Notes under the pieces: generated by a model
What the model was told of the DNA's origin: nothing
The model's input: the letters and a program-made list of their open reading frames with translations, nothing else
Database searches by the model: none
Shown here: piece by piece, positions 1-7,977 of the stretch
Layout of the letters: each line of letters starts with the position of its first letter
Numbering within the stretch: the first letter of the stretch is position 1
NCBI RefSeq assembly: GCF_001570485.1
Contig: NZ_BCTA01000002.1
Location: 186,001-250,000 of the forward strand
Direction of reading: 5' to 3'
Length of the DNA: 64,000 bases
From: Mycolicibacterium novocastrense
GTDB lineage: Bacteria > Actinomycetota > Actinomycetes > Mycobacteriales > Mycobacteriaceae
Translations under genes and position numbers: made by a program

Positions 1-339
1 GAGATGGGCATGAGCTACCACCTGCCGCGGATCGTCGGAACCAGCGTCGCGGCCGACTGGATGCTGACCGGCCGTACCGTATCGGCCGAGGAGGCCGACC
101 GCCGCGGCCTGGTCAGCGAGATCGTCGAAGCCGACGGCCTGGTCGACCGTGCGGTGCAGATCGCCTCGACCATCGCCGAACACGCACCCCTGGGGGTCCA
201 ACTGACCAAGCGGGCGCTGCAGGCCAACACCGATGCGCCCGGACCGGCCGCCGCGATGGAATTGGAAAACCGCAACCAGGTGCTCAGCCATGCCACCGAC
301 GACGCGGCGCAGCGCCGCCGCAAGTGGTCCGGCGGCTGA
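1..339 (+). CDS. Enoyl-CoA hydratase/isomerase (crotonase), C-terminal part
   Basis: The left edge of the window cuts this gene; 112 in-frame codons remain before TGA at 337-339. The visible part has the crotonase C-terminal pattern: GMSYHLPRIVG, then the LTGR.VSAEEADRRGLVSEIV segment that follows the active site, then a helical tail. The family hydrates or isomerises enoyl-CoA esters in beta-oxidation-like pathways; the substrate cannot be told from this part. The acyl-CoA dehydrogenase starts 22 bases downstream on the same strand, so the two are probably co-transcribed. The oxyanion-hole half lies outside the window. Confidence 0.85.
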   Translation, partial: EMGMSYHLPRIVGTSVAADWMLTGRTVSAEEADRRGLVSEIVEADGLVDRAVQIASTIAEHAPLGVQLTKRALQANTDAPGPAAAMELENRNQVLSHATDDAAQRRRKWSGG

Positions 340-361
340 GCCTCACACGGAAGGACGAGCA

Positions 362-1660
362 GTGGCCTGGGATTTCTCGACCGACCCGGACTGGGCCGAC
401 CAACTCGAGTGGGTCGAAGATTTCGTGCGCAACGAGTGCGAGCCGATCGACTATATCGTCAAGGAGTCGCACGACCTGCGCGATCCGGTGCGCCAGGCGC
501 TGATCCCGCCATTGCAGGAAATCGTCAAGGAACGCGGACTGTGGGCGACTCACCTCGGCCCCCATCTCGGCGGCCCCGGCTACGGCCAGGTCAAGCTCGC
601 GTTGCTCAACGAGATACTCGGCCGGTCGGAAAGCGCGCCGATCGTCTTCGGTTCGCAGGCACCGGATTCCGGTAACAGCGAGATCCTCGCCCATTACGGC
701 ACACCCGAACTCAAGGAGCGCTATCTCGAGCCCTTGCTGGACAACCGGATCGTGTCCTGCTTCTCGATGACCGAACCGCACGGCGGCGCGGACCCGAAGG
801 TGTTCACCACCACCGCGACGCAGGACGGTGACCACTGGGTGATCAACGGCGAGAAGTGGTACTCCTCCTTCGCCTCGATGGCGTCGTTCATCATCGTCAT
901 GGCGATGACCGACCCGGATGCCCCGCCCTACCAACGGTATTCGATGTTCGTGGTGCCGGGCGACACGCCGGGCATCAACGTGCTGCGTGACGTCGGGCTG
1001 GGATACCAGCCGCTCGGCGGCGGGGGACGTGAGGGCTACGTCCGCTACGAGAACGTCCGGGTGCCCGCCGACCACATGCTCGGCCCCCGGGGCGGGGCGT
1101 TCGTGGTGGCTCAGACGCGCCTCGGTGGCGGTCGCATCCACCACGCCATGCGCACCGTCGGCCTGGTCCGGCGGATCTTCGACATGCTCACCGAGCGGGC
1201 GGTCTCGCGCTACAGCCAGGGCGAGGTGCTGGCCAACAAGCAGATGGTGCAGGAGATGGTCGCCGACTCGTGGATGGAGATTGAGGCGTTCCGGCTTCTG
1301 ACACTTCAGACCGCGTGGAAGATCGACAAGTTCAACGACTACAAGGCCGTCCGGGCCGACATCTCAGCGGTCAAGGCGATGATGCAGAAGGTGCTGCACG
1401 ACGTGTCGGCGCGGGCACTGCAACTCCACGGCTCGCTGGGCACGTCGCACGAGATGCCGTTCGTGCAGTACCTGACCGAGTCCTTCGTCCTGGGTCTGGC
1501 CGACGGGCCGACCGAGGTGCACAAGGTAACGCTGGCGCGGCTTCTGCTCAAAAACGTCGAGCCGGCGCCGGACGTGTTCCCATCCGAGCACCTGCTGCGC
1601 AAGCGGGCCGCAGCGGAAGCCAAGTTCGCCGACAAACTCGCGGGCATACCGCGCACCTGA
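362..1660 (+). CDS. Acyl-CoA dehydrogenase (ACAD11/FadE type)
   Basis: A 432-residue flavoprotein expected to introduce an alpha-beta double bond into an acyl-CoA. GTG 362 is chosen because GGAAGGA lies six bases upstream; the open frame runs further 5' only by overlapping the crotonase gene. Family landmarks are visible: the FAD/substrate segment SMTEPHGGADPK, INGEKWYSS, the basic SRYSQG region, and the C-terminal LHGSLGTSHEMPF and DGPTEVHK motifs of large bacterial acyl-CoA dehydrogenases. It sits between a crotonase and an SDR, which together give the dehydrogenation, hydration and oxidation steps of a beta-oxidation-like route. The substrate is unknown. Confidence 0.9.
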   Translation: MAWDFSTDPDWADQLEWVEDFVRNECEPIDYIVKESHDLRDPVRQALIPPLQEIVKERGLWATHLGPHLGGPGYGQVKLALLNEILGRSESAPIVFGSQAPDSGNSEILAHYGTPELKERYLEPLLDNRIVSCFSMTEPHGGADPKVFTTTATQDGDHWVINGEKWYSSFASMASFIIVMAMTDPDAPPYQRYSMFVVPGDTPGINVLRDVGLGYQPLGGGGREGYVRYENVRVPADHMLGPRGGAFVVAQTRLGGGRIHHAMRTVGLVRRIFDMLTERAVSRYSQGEVLANKQMVQEMVADSWMEIEAFRLLTLQTAWKIDKFNDYKAVRADISAVKAMMQKVLHDVSARALQLHGSLGTSHEMPFVQYLTESFVLGLADGPTEVHKVTLARLLLKNVEPAPDVFPSEHLLRKRAAAEAKFADKLAGIPRT

Positions 1661-1672
1661 GGAGGTCGATCG

Positions 1673-2452
1673 ATGTCGTGTGACGGCAAGGTCGCGTTGG
1701 TGACCGGCTGCAGCCGGGGGCTGGGCAAGGCGATCGCGCAGCGCCTGGCGCAGGAGGGGGCGACCGTCGCGCTGACCGCGCGCACCATGGAGCCCGACCC
1801 GAAGTACCAAGGCTCGCTGCGTGAGACGCTCAAGGAGATCCAGGCCGGCGGTTGCACGGCGATCGCGGTGCCCGCCGACCTGTCCGACAGCGCAGAGCGG
1901 GAGAGTCTCTTCGCCGAGGTCGTCGACCACGTCGGCGCCCCAGACATTCTGGTCAACAACGCGGCCGTCACGTTCCTGCGTCCACTCGACCAGTTTCCCG
2001 AGCGTCGGGTGAAGCTGATGATCGAGATGCATGTGATGGCGCCGTTGCATCTGACTCAGTTGGCCATTCCCGCCATGCGCGAGCGTGGTCGCGGGTGGGT
2101 GCTCAACGTGACGTCGGTGTGCGGTGACCTGCCGGAGGGGCCGCCGTTCTCCGACTTCGACCGCAGCGCGGGGTTCGGCGTGTACGGGACCGTGAAGGCA
2201 GCGCTGAACAGGTTGACGAAAAGCCTTGCGGCCGAATTGTACGACGACGGCATCGCGGTCAACGCCGCGGCGCCGACGAATCCCGTCGCCACGCCCGGCG
2301 CGGGGACCCTCGACCTCGCCAAGACCGACACCGAGGACATCTCGCTGATCACCGAGACCGCGTACCTGTTGTGCACAGGCGAGCCGAGAACGTTGACCGG
2401 CCACATCGCGCACACGCAGACCTTCCTGCGCGAGGTGGGGAAGCTGCCGTGA
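1673..2452 (+). CDS. Short-chain dehydrogenase/reductase
   Basis: A 259-residue SDR. The Rossmann motif TGCSRGLG lies near residues 11-18, NNAA near 92-95, and the catalytic Ser and YxxxK appear in NVTSVCG and YGTVKAALN. ATG 1673 follows a strong GAGGAGG ribosome site 12 bases after the acyl-CoA dehydrogenase stop, so the genes are likely one operon. A hydroxyacyl- or alcohol-dehydrogenase role fits the neighbours but is inference. The C-terminus (TGHIAHTQTFLREVG) is ordinary for the family. Confidence 0.9.
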   Translation: MSCDGKVALVTGCSRGLGKAIAQRLAQEGATVALTARTMEPDPKYQGSLRETLKEIQAGGCTAIAVPADLSDSAERESLFAEVVDHVGAPDILVNNAAVTFLRPLDQFPERRVKLMIEMHVMAPLHLTQLAIPAMRERGRGWVLNVTSVCGDLPEGPPFSDFDRSAGFGVYGTVKAALNRLTKSLAAELYDDGIAVNAAAPTNPVATPGAGTLDLAKTDTEDISLITETAYLLCTGEPRTLTGHIAHTQTFLREVGKLP

Positions 2453-2470
2453 CGCACCGGACCTGCCCCG

Positions 2471-2527
2471 CGAGTGTGGGATTGATCGACGCTTTTCGCC
2501 AGGAAGCGTGCGTTAAGCCCACACTCG
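2471..2527. repeat. Intergenic palindromic element with nested arms
   Basis: Outer arms CGAGTGTGGG (2471-2480) and CCCACACTCG (2518-2527) are perfect inverted copies. Inside them ACGCTT (2489-2494) pairs with AAGCGT (2504-2509). The element fills most of the 85-base gap between the SDR and the LLM oxidoreductase, and has no T-run as an intrinsic terminator would. It resembles short REP-like palindromes scattered between mycobacterial genes; that resemblance is from memory and no second copy was seen here. Confidence 0.7.
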
Positions 2528-2537
2528 GGCCAGAAAA

Positions 2538-3665
2538 GTGAAGGTCCAGCCCGCAGCGTATCTGCGCACCACGTTGCCGCTGGATCTGTCGGTGCTCGAC
2601 ACTCTCGACAGCGGTCGCTACCACTCGATCTGGATGCCGGATCACATGGTCAGCTTCTGGCCCGACTCGATCTGGACCCCCGAATTCACCGATCTGGCAA
2701 CCGTTTCGCCGTCCCCGCACCGCCACCTGGACGCGATGGCGGTCGCGGCGGCCGCCGCAGTGTTGACCGATAGCGTCCCGCTGGTGACCAGCGTGATCGA
2801 CACCGTGCGCAGGCATCCGGTGATGCTGGCGCAGAGTGCGCTCACCATCGACCACCTCGCCAATGGCCGCTTCATCCTGGGTCTCGGCAGCGGTGAGACC
2901 GAGAACACCGTGCCCTACGGGTTCGACTTCGACCGGCCCGTCAGCCGTTTCGAGGAGGCGCTGGAGGTAATCCGGTTGCTGTGGGACAGCGAGGGGCCCG
3001 TCGATTACGACGGCCGGTTCTACCGGCTGCACCACGCGCGGCTCGACACCGAGCCATTCGAGGGTTGGCCGCCGCGGATCTGGATCGGCGGCAGCGGCCC
3101 GCGGACGCTGGACATCGTCGGTCGCTACGCCGACGGCTGGTGGCCGACGGGCGCGTGGACTCCCGAGGACTATGCCGACAAGCTCACCGCCGTACGGCGT
3201 TCGGCCGAACGGGCGGGCCGCGACCCGGCGGCGATCACGCCGTGCTACATCCAGATCTGCGTGATGGGTCGCGACGAGGCCGCAGTCGAGGAGATCCTCG
3301 CTGCGCCTCTGGTGAAGTCCTTCCTGCTGCAGGTGTCGGCGGAGTTCTTGCGCGGCTTGGGTTTCGAGCACCCGATGGGCCGGGACTGGCGCGGCTATCA
3401 GGACATCGACCCCGCCGTGCTGACGCGCGAGCGGATCGTCGAGTTCCTCGACGCGGTACGGCCGGAGATGATCCTGGCCGTCATCCCGCACGGCACCCCG
3501 GCACAGGTCGCCCGCACCATCAAGGACTACGTCGACGCCGGGCTGCGGGTGCCAAAGATCCTCGACTATGGGGGAATGGCCGGCATTCAATACGCCGCCA
3601 CGTCGGCGCAGAATGTGCGCGACGCGGAGGACGAACTGATGCGCTTGTGTGGAGACGTCGAGTGA
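2538..3665 (+). CDS. LLM-class (luciferase-like) oxidoreductase, probably F420-dependent
   Basis: A 375-residue TIM-barrel protein of the bacterial luciferase-like family. Typical pieces are SIWMPDHM near the N-terminus, TIDHLANGRFILGLGSGETEN (around residues 112-132), PRIWIGGSGPRTLDIVGRYADGWWP (around 180-205), and the late PEMILAVIPHGTPAQV. In mycobacteria most such proteins use coenzyme F420 rather than FMN; that is family knowledge. GTG 2538 is the likely start. Its TGA overlaps the GTG of the sulfotransferase (GTGA, 3662-3665), so translation is coupled. The substrate is unknown. Confidence 0.85.
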   Translation: MKVQPAAYLRTTLPLDLSVLDTLDSGRYHSIWMPDHMVSFWPDSIWTPEFTDLATVSPSPHRHLDAMAVAAAAAVLTDSVPLVTSVIDTVRRHPVMLAQSALTIDHLANGRFILGLGSGETENTVPYGFDFDRPVSRFEEALEVIRLLWDSEGPVDYDGRFYRLHHARLDTEPFEGWPPRIWIGGSGPRTLDIVGRYADGWWPTGAWTPEDYADKLTAVRRSAERAGRDPAAITPCYIQICVMGRDEAAVEEILAAPLVKSFLLQVSAEFLRGLGFEHPMGRDWRGYQDIDPAVLTRERIVEFLDAVRPEMILAVIPHGTPAQVARTIKDYVDAGLRVPKILDYGGMAGIQYAATSAQNVRDAEDELMRLCGDVE

Positions 3666-4831
3666 CCGGCCTGTTGAACGCCGCGGAATTGCTGGCGCAT
3701 GCCGAGGCCGCGACCGGCCTGCACGATTACGGGGACCCGACGCTGCCGGAGCGGTTCGCTCTGGTGGTGCAGCATCTGAACGAGGTCGGCATGGACGCCG
3801 ACGGCAGGCGGCGCGCCGCGGAGGTGTGTCACTGGCTGCTGGCGTCGCGGCTGGAGTTCTTCGAGGACCGCCGCCGGTTCCCGGTCGCCGACGAGGTGAT
3901 CGAGCGGCCGATGTTCGTCACCGGTGAACCCCGGTCGGGCACCACGCTGATGCACGCGCTGATGTCGGTCGACCCGGCCGCGCGCGCACTGCGGTTCTGG
4001 GAGGTGATGTATCCGTCGCCGCCGCCGGGCACTGCAGCCGGAGACGATGCCCGCCGCGCACGCGCCGATGCCGACTGGCGGGAGATCAACGCCAAGTTGC
4101 CGAAGTGGTTGCACAGCCACCCCTACAACGACATGTTGGGTGACGGCCTGCCCGAGGACGAGCGGACGTGGGCGTTCGACTTCCGGGTGCTGACACCGAC
4201 GGCGTGGTGGCGGGTGCCGATGCAGACCGTGGTCGGGGGACTGCCCACCGATGCCGCTGCCCAGTACGCGATCCACAAGGCGATGCTGCAGCAGTTCCAG
4301 TTCCGGCGGCCCAAAAAACAGTGGGTGCTCAAGGGTTTTCACGGGTTTCGCCTCAAGGAGCTCTTCAACGCCTATCCCGATGCCACGCTGATGTGGCTGC
4401 ACCGCGATCCGGTACAGGTCGCGGCGTCGCGCACGATGATGATGGCCGACATTCTCGAGGGCATCGTCGGACCGGTCGACCTGCGCGCCGCGGCCAAGAT
4501 GCATTTGCAGCTGACCCGCGAGAGCATCGCGAACACGATGAGCAACCCGCTGGTGGACGACCCGCGAATCCTGCACGTGCGCTACACCGCCTTCATCGCC
4601 GACCAGGTGGGCACCGTGCGCCGGTACTACGAGTTCCGCGGCTCGACGCTCAGCGGGGAGGCCGAGGCCGCGATGCGCGCTTACCTCGCCGACAACCCCG
4701 GCGACCGGCACGGCAAGTTCCGCTATTCAACGAGCCTGCTCACCGACATCGGTGAGGACATCGGTGCACTGCACGACGAGTTCCGGCCCTTCCGTGAGCG
4801 TTTCGGCGTCCAGATCGAGAATCGGAACTAA
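3662..4831 (+). CDS. Sulfotransferase family protein
   Basis: A 389-residue protein with the PAPS 5'-phosphosulfate loop FVTGEPRSGTTLMHAL (residues 85-100) and a second conserved block KKQWVLKGFHGFRLKELFNAYPDATLMWLHRDP, where the 3'-phosphate-binding Arg/Ser would lie. It should transfer sulfate from PAPS to a hydroxyl or amine of a small molecule or lipid. GTG 3662 overlaps the LLM gene stop; the open frame upstream is only a shadow of that gene. Mycobacteria use such enzymes for sulfolipids and sulfated metabolites. The acceptor here is unknown, but coupling to an LLM oxidoreductase suggests oxidation and sulfation of one compound. Confidence 0.88.
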   Translation: MTGLLNAAELLAHAEAATGLHDYGDPTLPERFALVVQHLNEVGMDADGRRRAAEVCHWLLASRLEFFEDRRRFPVADEVIERPMFVTGEPRSGTTLMHALMSVDPAARALRFWEVMYPSPPPGTAAGDDARRARADADWREINAKLPKWLHSHPYNDMLGDGLPEDERTWAFDFRVLTPTAWWRVPMQTVVGGLPTDAAAQYAIHKAMLQQFQFRRPKKQWVLKGFHGFRLKELFNAYPDATLMWLHRDPVQVAASRTMMMADILEGIVGPVDLRAAAKMHLQLTRESIANTMSNPLVDDPRILHVRYTAFIADQVGTVRRYYEFRGSTLSGEAEAAMRAYLADNPGDRHGKFRYSTSLLTDIGEDIGALHDEFRPFRERFGVQIENRN

Positions 4832-4833
4832 AG

Positions 4834-5598
4834 GTGCGCGAGCGGCTGTCGGTCCACAGTGTGACGTTCTACGGCGCGCCGCTGCCGCAGCTGGACGATC
4901 ACTGGCAGGCGCTCGGGGTCACCCGGCTCAGCCTGATCGACTCTCAGCTGAGCGAAGACGGCCTTCCTGAACTTATTGAGCGACAGGGGTATTCGGTGGA
5001 CACCGTCTACCACCTGTTCACCACGCCAGAGGAGTTGTGTCGCGTCATCGACGCCGCGGCCGCGGTCGGCACCCGCGTCGTCTACATGCTGACCGGTGGA
5101 CGAGGCGCGCTGACGTGGGATCAAGCAGCCGAACGCTTCTGCTCCGCTGTCGCTCCCGGCGTCGAACAGGCCGCCCGGGCCGGGGTCGGGTTGGCCGTCG
5201 AGAACGCGTCCGCGCTGTACGCAGACATTCACATCGCACACACGTTGCGCGACACCGTCACGCTGGCGGAGATGGCGGGTCTCGACGTGTGCATCGATCT
5301 CTTCCACTGCTGGGCCGAGGCCGGCTTTCCCGAGCTCGTCGAGCGCGCGCTGCCGCGCACCCAACAGATCCAGGTCAGCGATTACGTCTTGGGGGACCGA
5401 GCGCTGCCGGCACGCGCCGTCCCCGGCGACGGCGCCATTCCGATCGAGCCGTTCCTCGCGCAGGCTCTCGCGGCGGGCTATCCGCACGGCTTCGACCTCG
5501 AACTTATCGGGCCACGCATCCAACAGGAAGGTCCGCTTGCCGCCGCGAACCGGGCCTGCGACGCGATCTCGACGATGCTGGACCGACTCGAGTCCTAG
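4834..5598 (+). CDS. Sugar phosphate isomerase/epimerase-like TIM-barrel protein
   Basis: A 254-residue protein of the xylose-isomerase-like / AP-endonuclease-2 fold. Metal-ligand candidates lie in VENAS (around residue 124), CIDLFHCWAE (around 152-161), QVSDYVLGDRALPA and GFDLELIGP near the end. GTG 4834 starts two bases after the sulfotransferase stop. Members of this fold isomerise or epimerise keto compounds or act as lyases; the substrate cannot be read from sequence. Operon position ties it to the LLM/sulfotransferase/DUF1214 set. Confidence 0.75.
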   Translation: MRERLSVHSVTFYGAPLPQLDDHWQALGVTRLSLIDSQLSEDGLPELIERQGYSVDTVYHLFTTPEELCRVIDAAAAVGTRVVYMLTGGRGALTWDQAAERFCSAVAPGVEQAARAGVGLAVENASALYADIHIAHTLRDTVTLAEMAGLDVCIDLFHCWAEAGFPELVERALPRTQQIQVSDYVLGDRALPARAVPGDGAIPIEPFLAQALAAGYPHGFDLELIGPRIQQEGPLAAANRACDAISTMLDRLES

Positions 5599-5606
5599 GA
5601 GGGGCG

Positions 5607-6815
5607 ATGGCGTTCGGAGATGGCGCGGACGACGCCACGCTGAAGGCGGCGTGGGACGAGTTCTGCGATCGGCTGAAGACGGCCGGCGAGCGCGTCTTCA
5701 AGGACCACAACCCCGCGTCGGCGGCACATCGTGTCGACGGGTTCCGGTTCCTCACCCAAAACCTCGGGCAGGCCTTCGATCTCGCGCTGGAAACCCGCGA
5801 CACGCGTTACCCGCTGCTGCACACCTTCTGTCACCCGACGCGGAAGCTGGGTGGTGACTGCGCGGACTTCACCTATCAGCAAGCCTGGATCGACGGGCAA
5901 TCGACGTACCGGATCACCGGAGAGCGCGGCACGGCCCGGTTCTTCAACATCACGGTGCAGGGGCCGCGGCCGGACCGTCCTGGGGTGTTACACGAACCCT
6001 TCGGTGATGTACCGGAGGTGAATCTGCTTGACCATCAACTGGAGACGGCCTCCGACGGCACCTTCGAAATCCACATCGGCGGCCCGCCACGCGACCGCAA
6101 CTGGCTGCCCACCACACCCGGTTCGCGCAAACTGTTCATCCGTCAAGGCTTCGACTCGTGGGATGAGAGGCCGGCGCGGATGTGGATCGAACGCGTCGAC
6201 ATGAACGCGCCCAAGCCACTGCCGGGCACTGCGGTGATGACCGCAGCGATCGACTGGGCGGGTCAATTCCTCACCGCGATGATGGACGACTGGCCCGAGT
6301 TCCCGTTCGCCCATGGCGGTGTCGATGCCGATCGGTCGAACCGGTTCCCGGACATCGACGCGACGGGCGCCGACGCGAAACGCGGCCGTGCCGCAGTCAA
6401 CATGCATTGGGAGCTGGCTGCCGACGATGCGCTGATCCTCGAGTTCGACGCGCATGAGGGGCTGTGGATGCTGACCAACATGGGCGCCTTTTTCACCAGC
6501 ATGGATTTCCTGTACCGGCCGGTGAGCTACACGCCGAGTCGAACGGCCGTCGACGCCGACGGCAAGATCCGCATCGTGCTGTGCCATGACGATCCGGGCT
6601 ACCACAACTGGATGGACACCCAGGGGTTCGAGCGCGGCAACGTGACGTACCGGCACATGCTAGAGGGTGCACCGGTGCAACTGCACACCCGATTGGTCAA
6701 GCGCACCGAGCTCGCGACGGTGCTGCCGCCGGACACCGCGACGGTCACGCCGGCCGAGCGCACCGCGCGGATGTGGGAGCGTTTCCGGGGAGTACGACAG
6801 CGCTACGGCTGCTGA
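5607..6815 (+). CDS. DUF1214-domain protein
   Basis: A 402-residue protein. ATG 5607 follows AGGAGGGG and lies eight bases after the previous stop. The C-terminal half has the beta-rich pattern of DUF1214 proteins (FEIHIGGPPRDRNWLPTTPGSRKLFIRQGFDSWDERPARMWIERV), which in other bacteria often follows DUF1254. No signal peptide is visible, so it is probably cytoplasmic. Its function is not known to me. It closes the plus-strand operon that begins with the LLM oxidoreductase. Confidence 0.75.
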   Translation: MAFGDGADDATLKAAWDEFCDRLKTAGERVFKDHNPASAAHRVDGFRFLTQNLGQAFDLALETRDTRYPLLHTFCHPTRKLGGDCADFTYQQAWIDGQSTYRITGERGTARFFNITVQGPRPDRPGVLHEPFGDVPEVNLLDHQLETASDGTFEIHIGGPPRDRNWLPTTPGSRKLFIRQGFDSWDERPARMWIERVDMNAPKPLPGTAVMTAAIDWAGQFLTAMMDDWPEFPFAHGGVDADRSNRFPDIDATGADAKRGRAAVNMHWELAADDALILEFDAHEGLWMLTNMGAFFTSMDFLYRPVSYTPSRTAVDADGKIRIVLCHDDPGYHNWMDTQGFERGNVTYRHMLEGAPVQLHTRLVKRTELATVLPPDTATVTPAERTARMWERFRGVRQRYGC

Positions 6816-6853
6816 AGCCACTACCGTTGGAATACGACGGCTGACGGCGCGCT

Positions 6854-7375
6854 GTGGCTGGCACATCGGCTGGCGGGGCTATCCGTCGTCGTGACTTCTC
6901 CAATCGCGAACTGCTGGACCTGTATCTGGACCGCATCGCGCGGCTGAACCCACCGCTGAAGGCCGTCGTGACGCTCGACGTCGACGGTGCCCGCCACTCG
7001 GCCGACGCCGCAGATGCGGCAGTCGCCTGCGACGAGGCGGTCGGGCCGCTGCACGAATCCCTGTGACGGTCAAGGATTCATTCGAGACAGCAGGTATCCA
7101 CGACCTGCGGCGTGCCGCCCCGCGGGGGTGCAGAACTCGCCGCCGACGCGGTCGGCGGCCTATGCGCCGCGGGCGCAATCATTATTGGTAAGGCATGGCG
7201 ACCGATTGGCAGATTGACAATCCGATCTTCGGCTCATCAACAACCCGTCGACACTTCGCGGTCGACCGGGGTCGCCGGGTGGGGCGGCCGCTGCCCTGGC
7301 TGGCGGCCTCACGGCCTCGAACTCGGTAGCGGTATTGCGGGATGGATTCCTGCCGGATCCTGGGGCTGCGTTAAC
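6854..7375 (+). pseudogene. Decayed amidase (amidase-signature family), 5' fragment
   Basis: Frame 1 (from GTG 6854) reads AIRRRDFSNRELLDLYLDRI and KAVVTLDVDGARHSAD, the usual N-terminus of amidase-signature hydrolases, then stops at 7066. Read with frame changes, the homology continues: VTVKDSFETAGI (from 7062, the catalytic-Lys region), AAGAIIIGK (about 7165), TDWQIDNPIFGSS (about 7200) and LELGSGIAGWIPAGSWGCV (about 7315-7375), which matches the Ser-cis-Ser loop with its cis-Ser region changed. At least three indels separate these pieces, and the C-terminal two-thirds is gone. The remaining ~90 bases to 7468 show no gene. Confidence 0.75.
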
Positions 7376-7468
7376 CGCGAGGCGCCGGGGCGAATCACTC
7401 AGTCAGCAGACGCATATGGCCCCGACACGCCTTGAAAGAGGGGCTTTTGCGTCTACTCGCGCAGAAAG

Positions 7469-7909
7469 TCAGAGTCGCTGCAGCGCGAACGTCCAGAACT
7501 GAACGCCCGGCGGGCCGTTGAAACACCCCACGTCGTAGCGTGACTCGATGGTGCCGGCTAGCGACACCTCGTCCCAAGTCCACGTCTCATGCGTCGGCAT
7601 GGCGTAACCGGGCAGGCACTGCAGTCCGTCTGGAACGTCGACCGTCAACGTATACCGACCGTTGTTGAGGTGTGCATCACCGTCGTAATAGGCATAGAAC
7701 TTCAGCCGCGGTATGGCGCTGATGTCCAGACAGTTGTCGTCCGGAGGTTGGCAATTCGAAATGAACCACACCCACGAGGCCCGCTCGTACCTGTTAGACA
7801 GCACGTCATAGTTCCCGACGAGCATTTTGGCTTGGGCCGGCGGCGGTGCGACGAAACTCGCGACGACCATCAGGCCGGCGGCAGCAATTAGAAGATTGAA
7901 GCGCTTCAA
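7469..7909 (-). CDS. Small exported protein, mycobacterial beta-rich family
   Basis: About 146 residues with an N-terminal signal peptide (KRFNLLIAAAGLMVVAS, cleavage near PAQA-KMLVG). TTG 7909 is favoured because GGGAGG lies a few bases upstream; an in-frame ATG at 7945 would add a hydrophilic 12-residue head. The mature part has four Cys and many Trp/Tyr and looks like the small secreted mycobacterial proteins of unknown function. It shares the layout NGxY, W..xxC, C, PDGxxC with the exported protein at 26136-26678. It lies 68 bases downstream of the P450 on the same strand and may be co-transcribed. Confidence 0.75.
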   Translation of the reverse strand: MKRFNLLIAAAGLMVVASFVAPPPAQAKMLVGNYDVLSNRYERASWVWFISNCQPPDDNCLDISAIPRLKFYAYYDGDAHLNNGRYTLTVDVPDGLQCLPGYAMPTHETWTWDEVSLAGTIESRYDVGCFNGPPGVQFWTFALQRL

Positions 7910-7977
7910 CGTCGGTCCTCCCAGTACCCCGTACCCGCTGCACATCCAATCACCTCTGCGGTCGTCGGATATGCTAA

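Noticed and set aside
2471..2527. Intrinsic terminator after the SDR gene
   Set aside because: Long loop and no T-run on either side; fits a palindromic repeat better.
7112..7435. Separate 107-residue gene
   Set aside because: Its pieces match out-of-order frames of a decayed amidase; no ribosome site.
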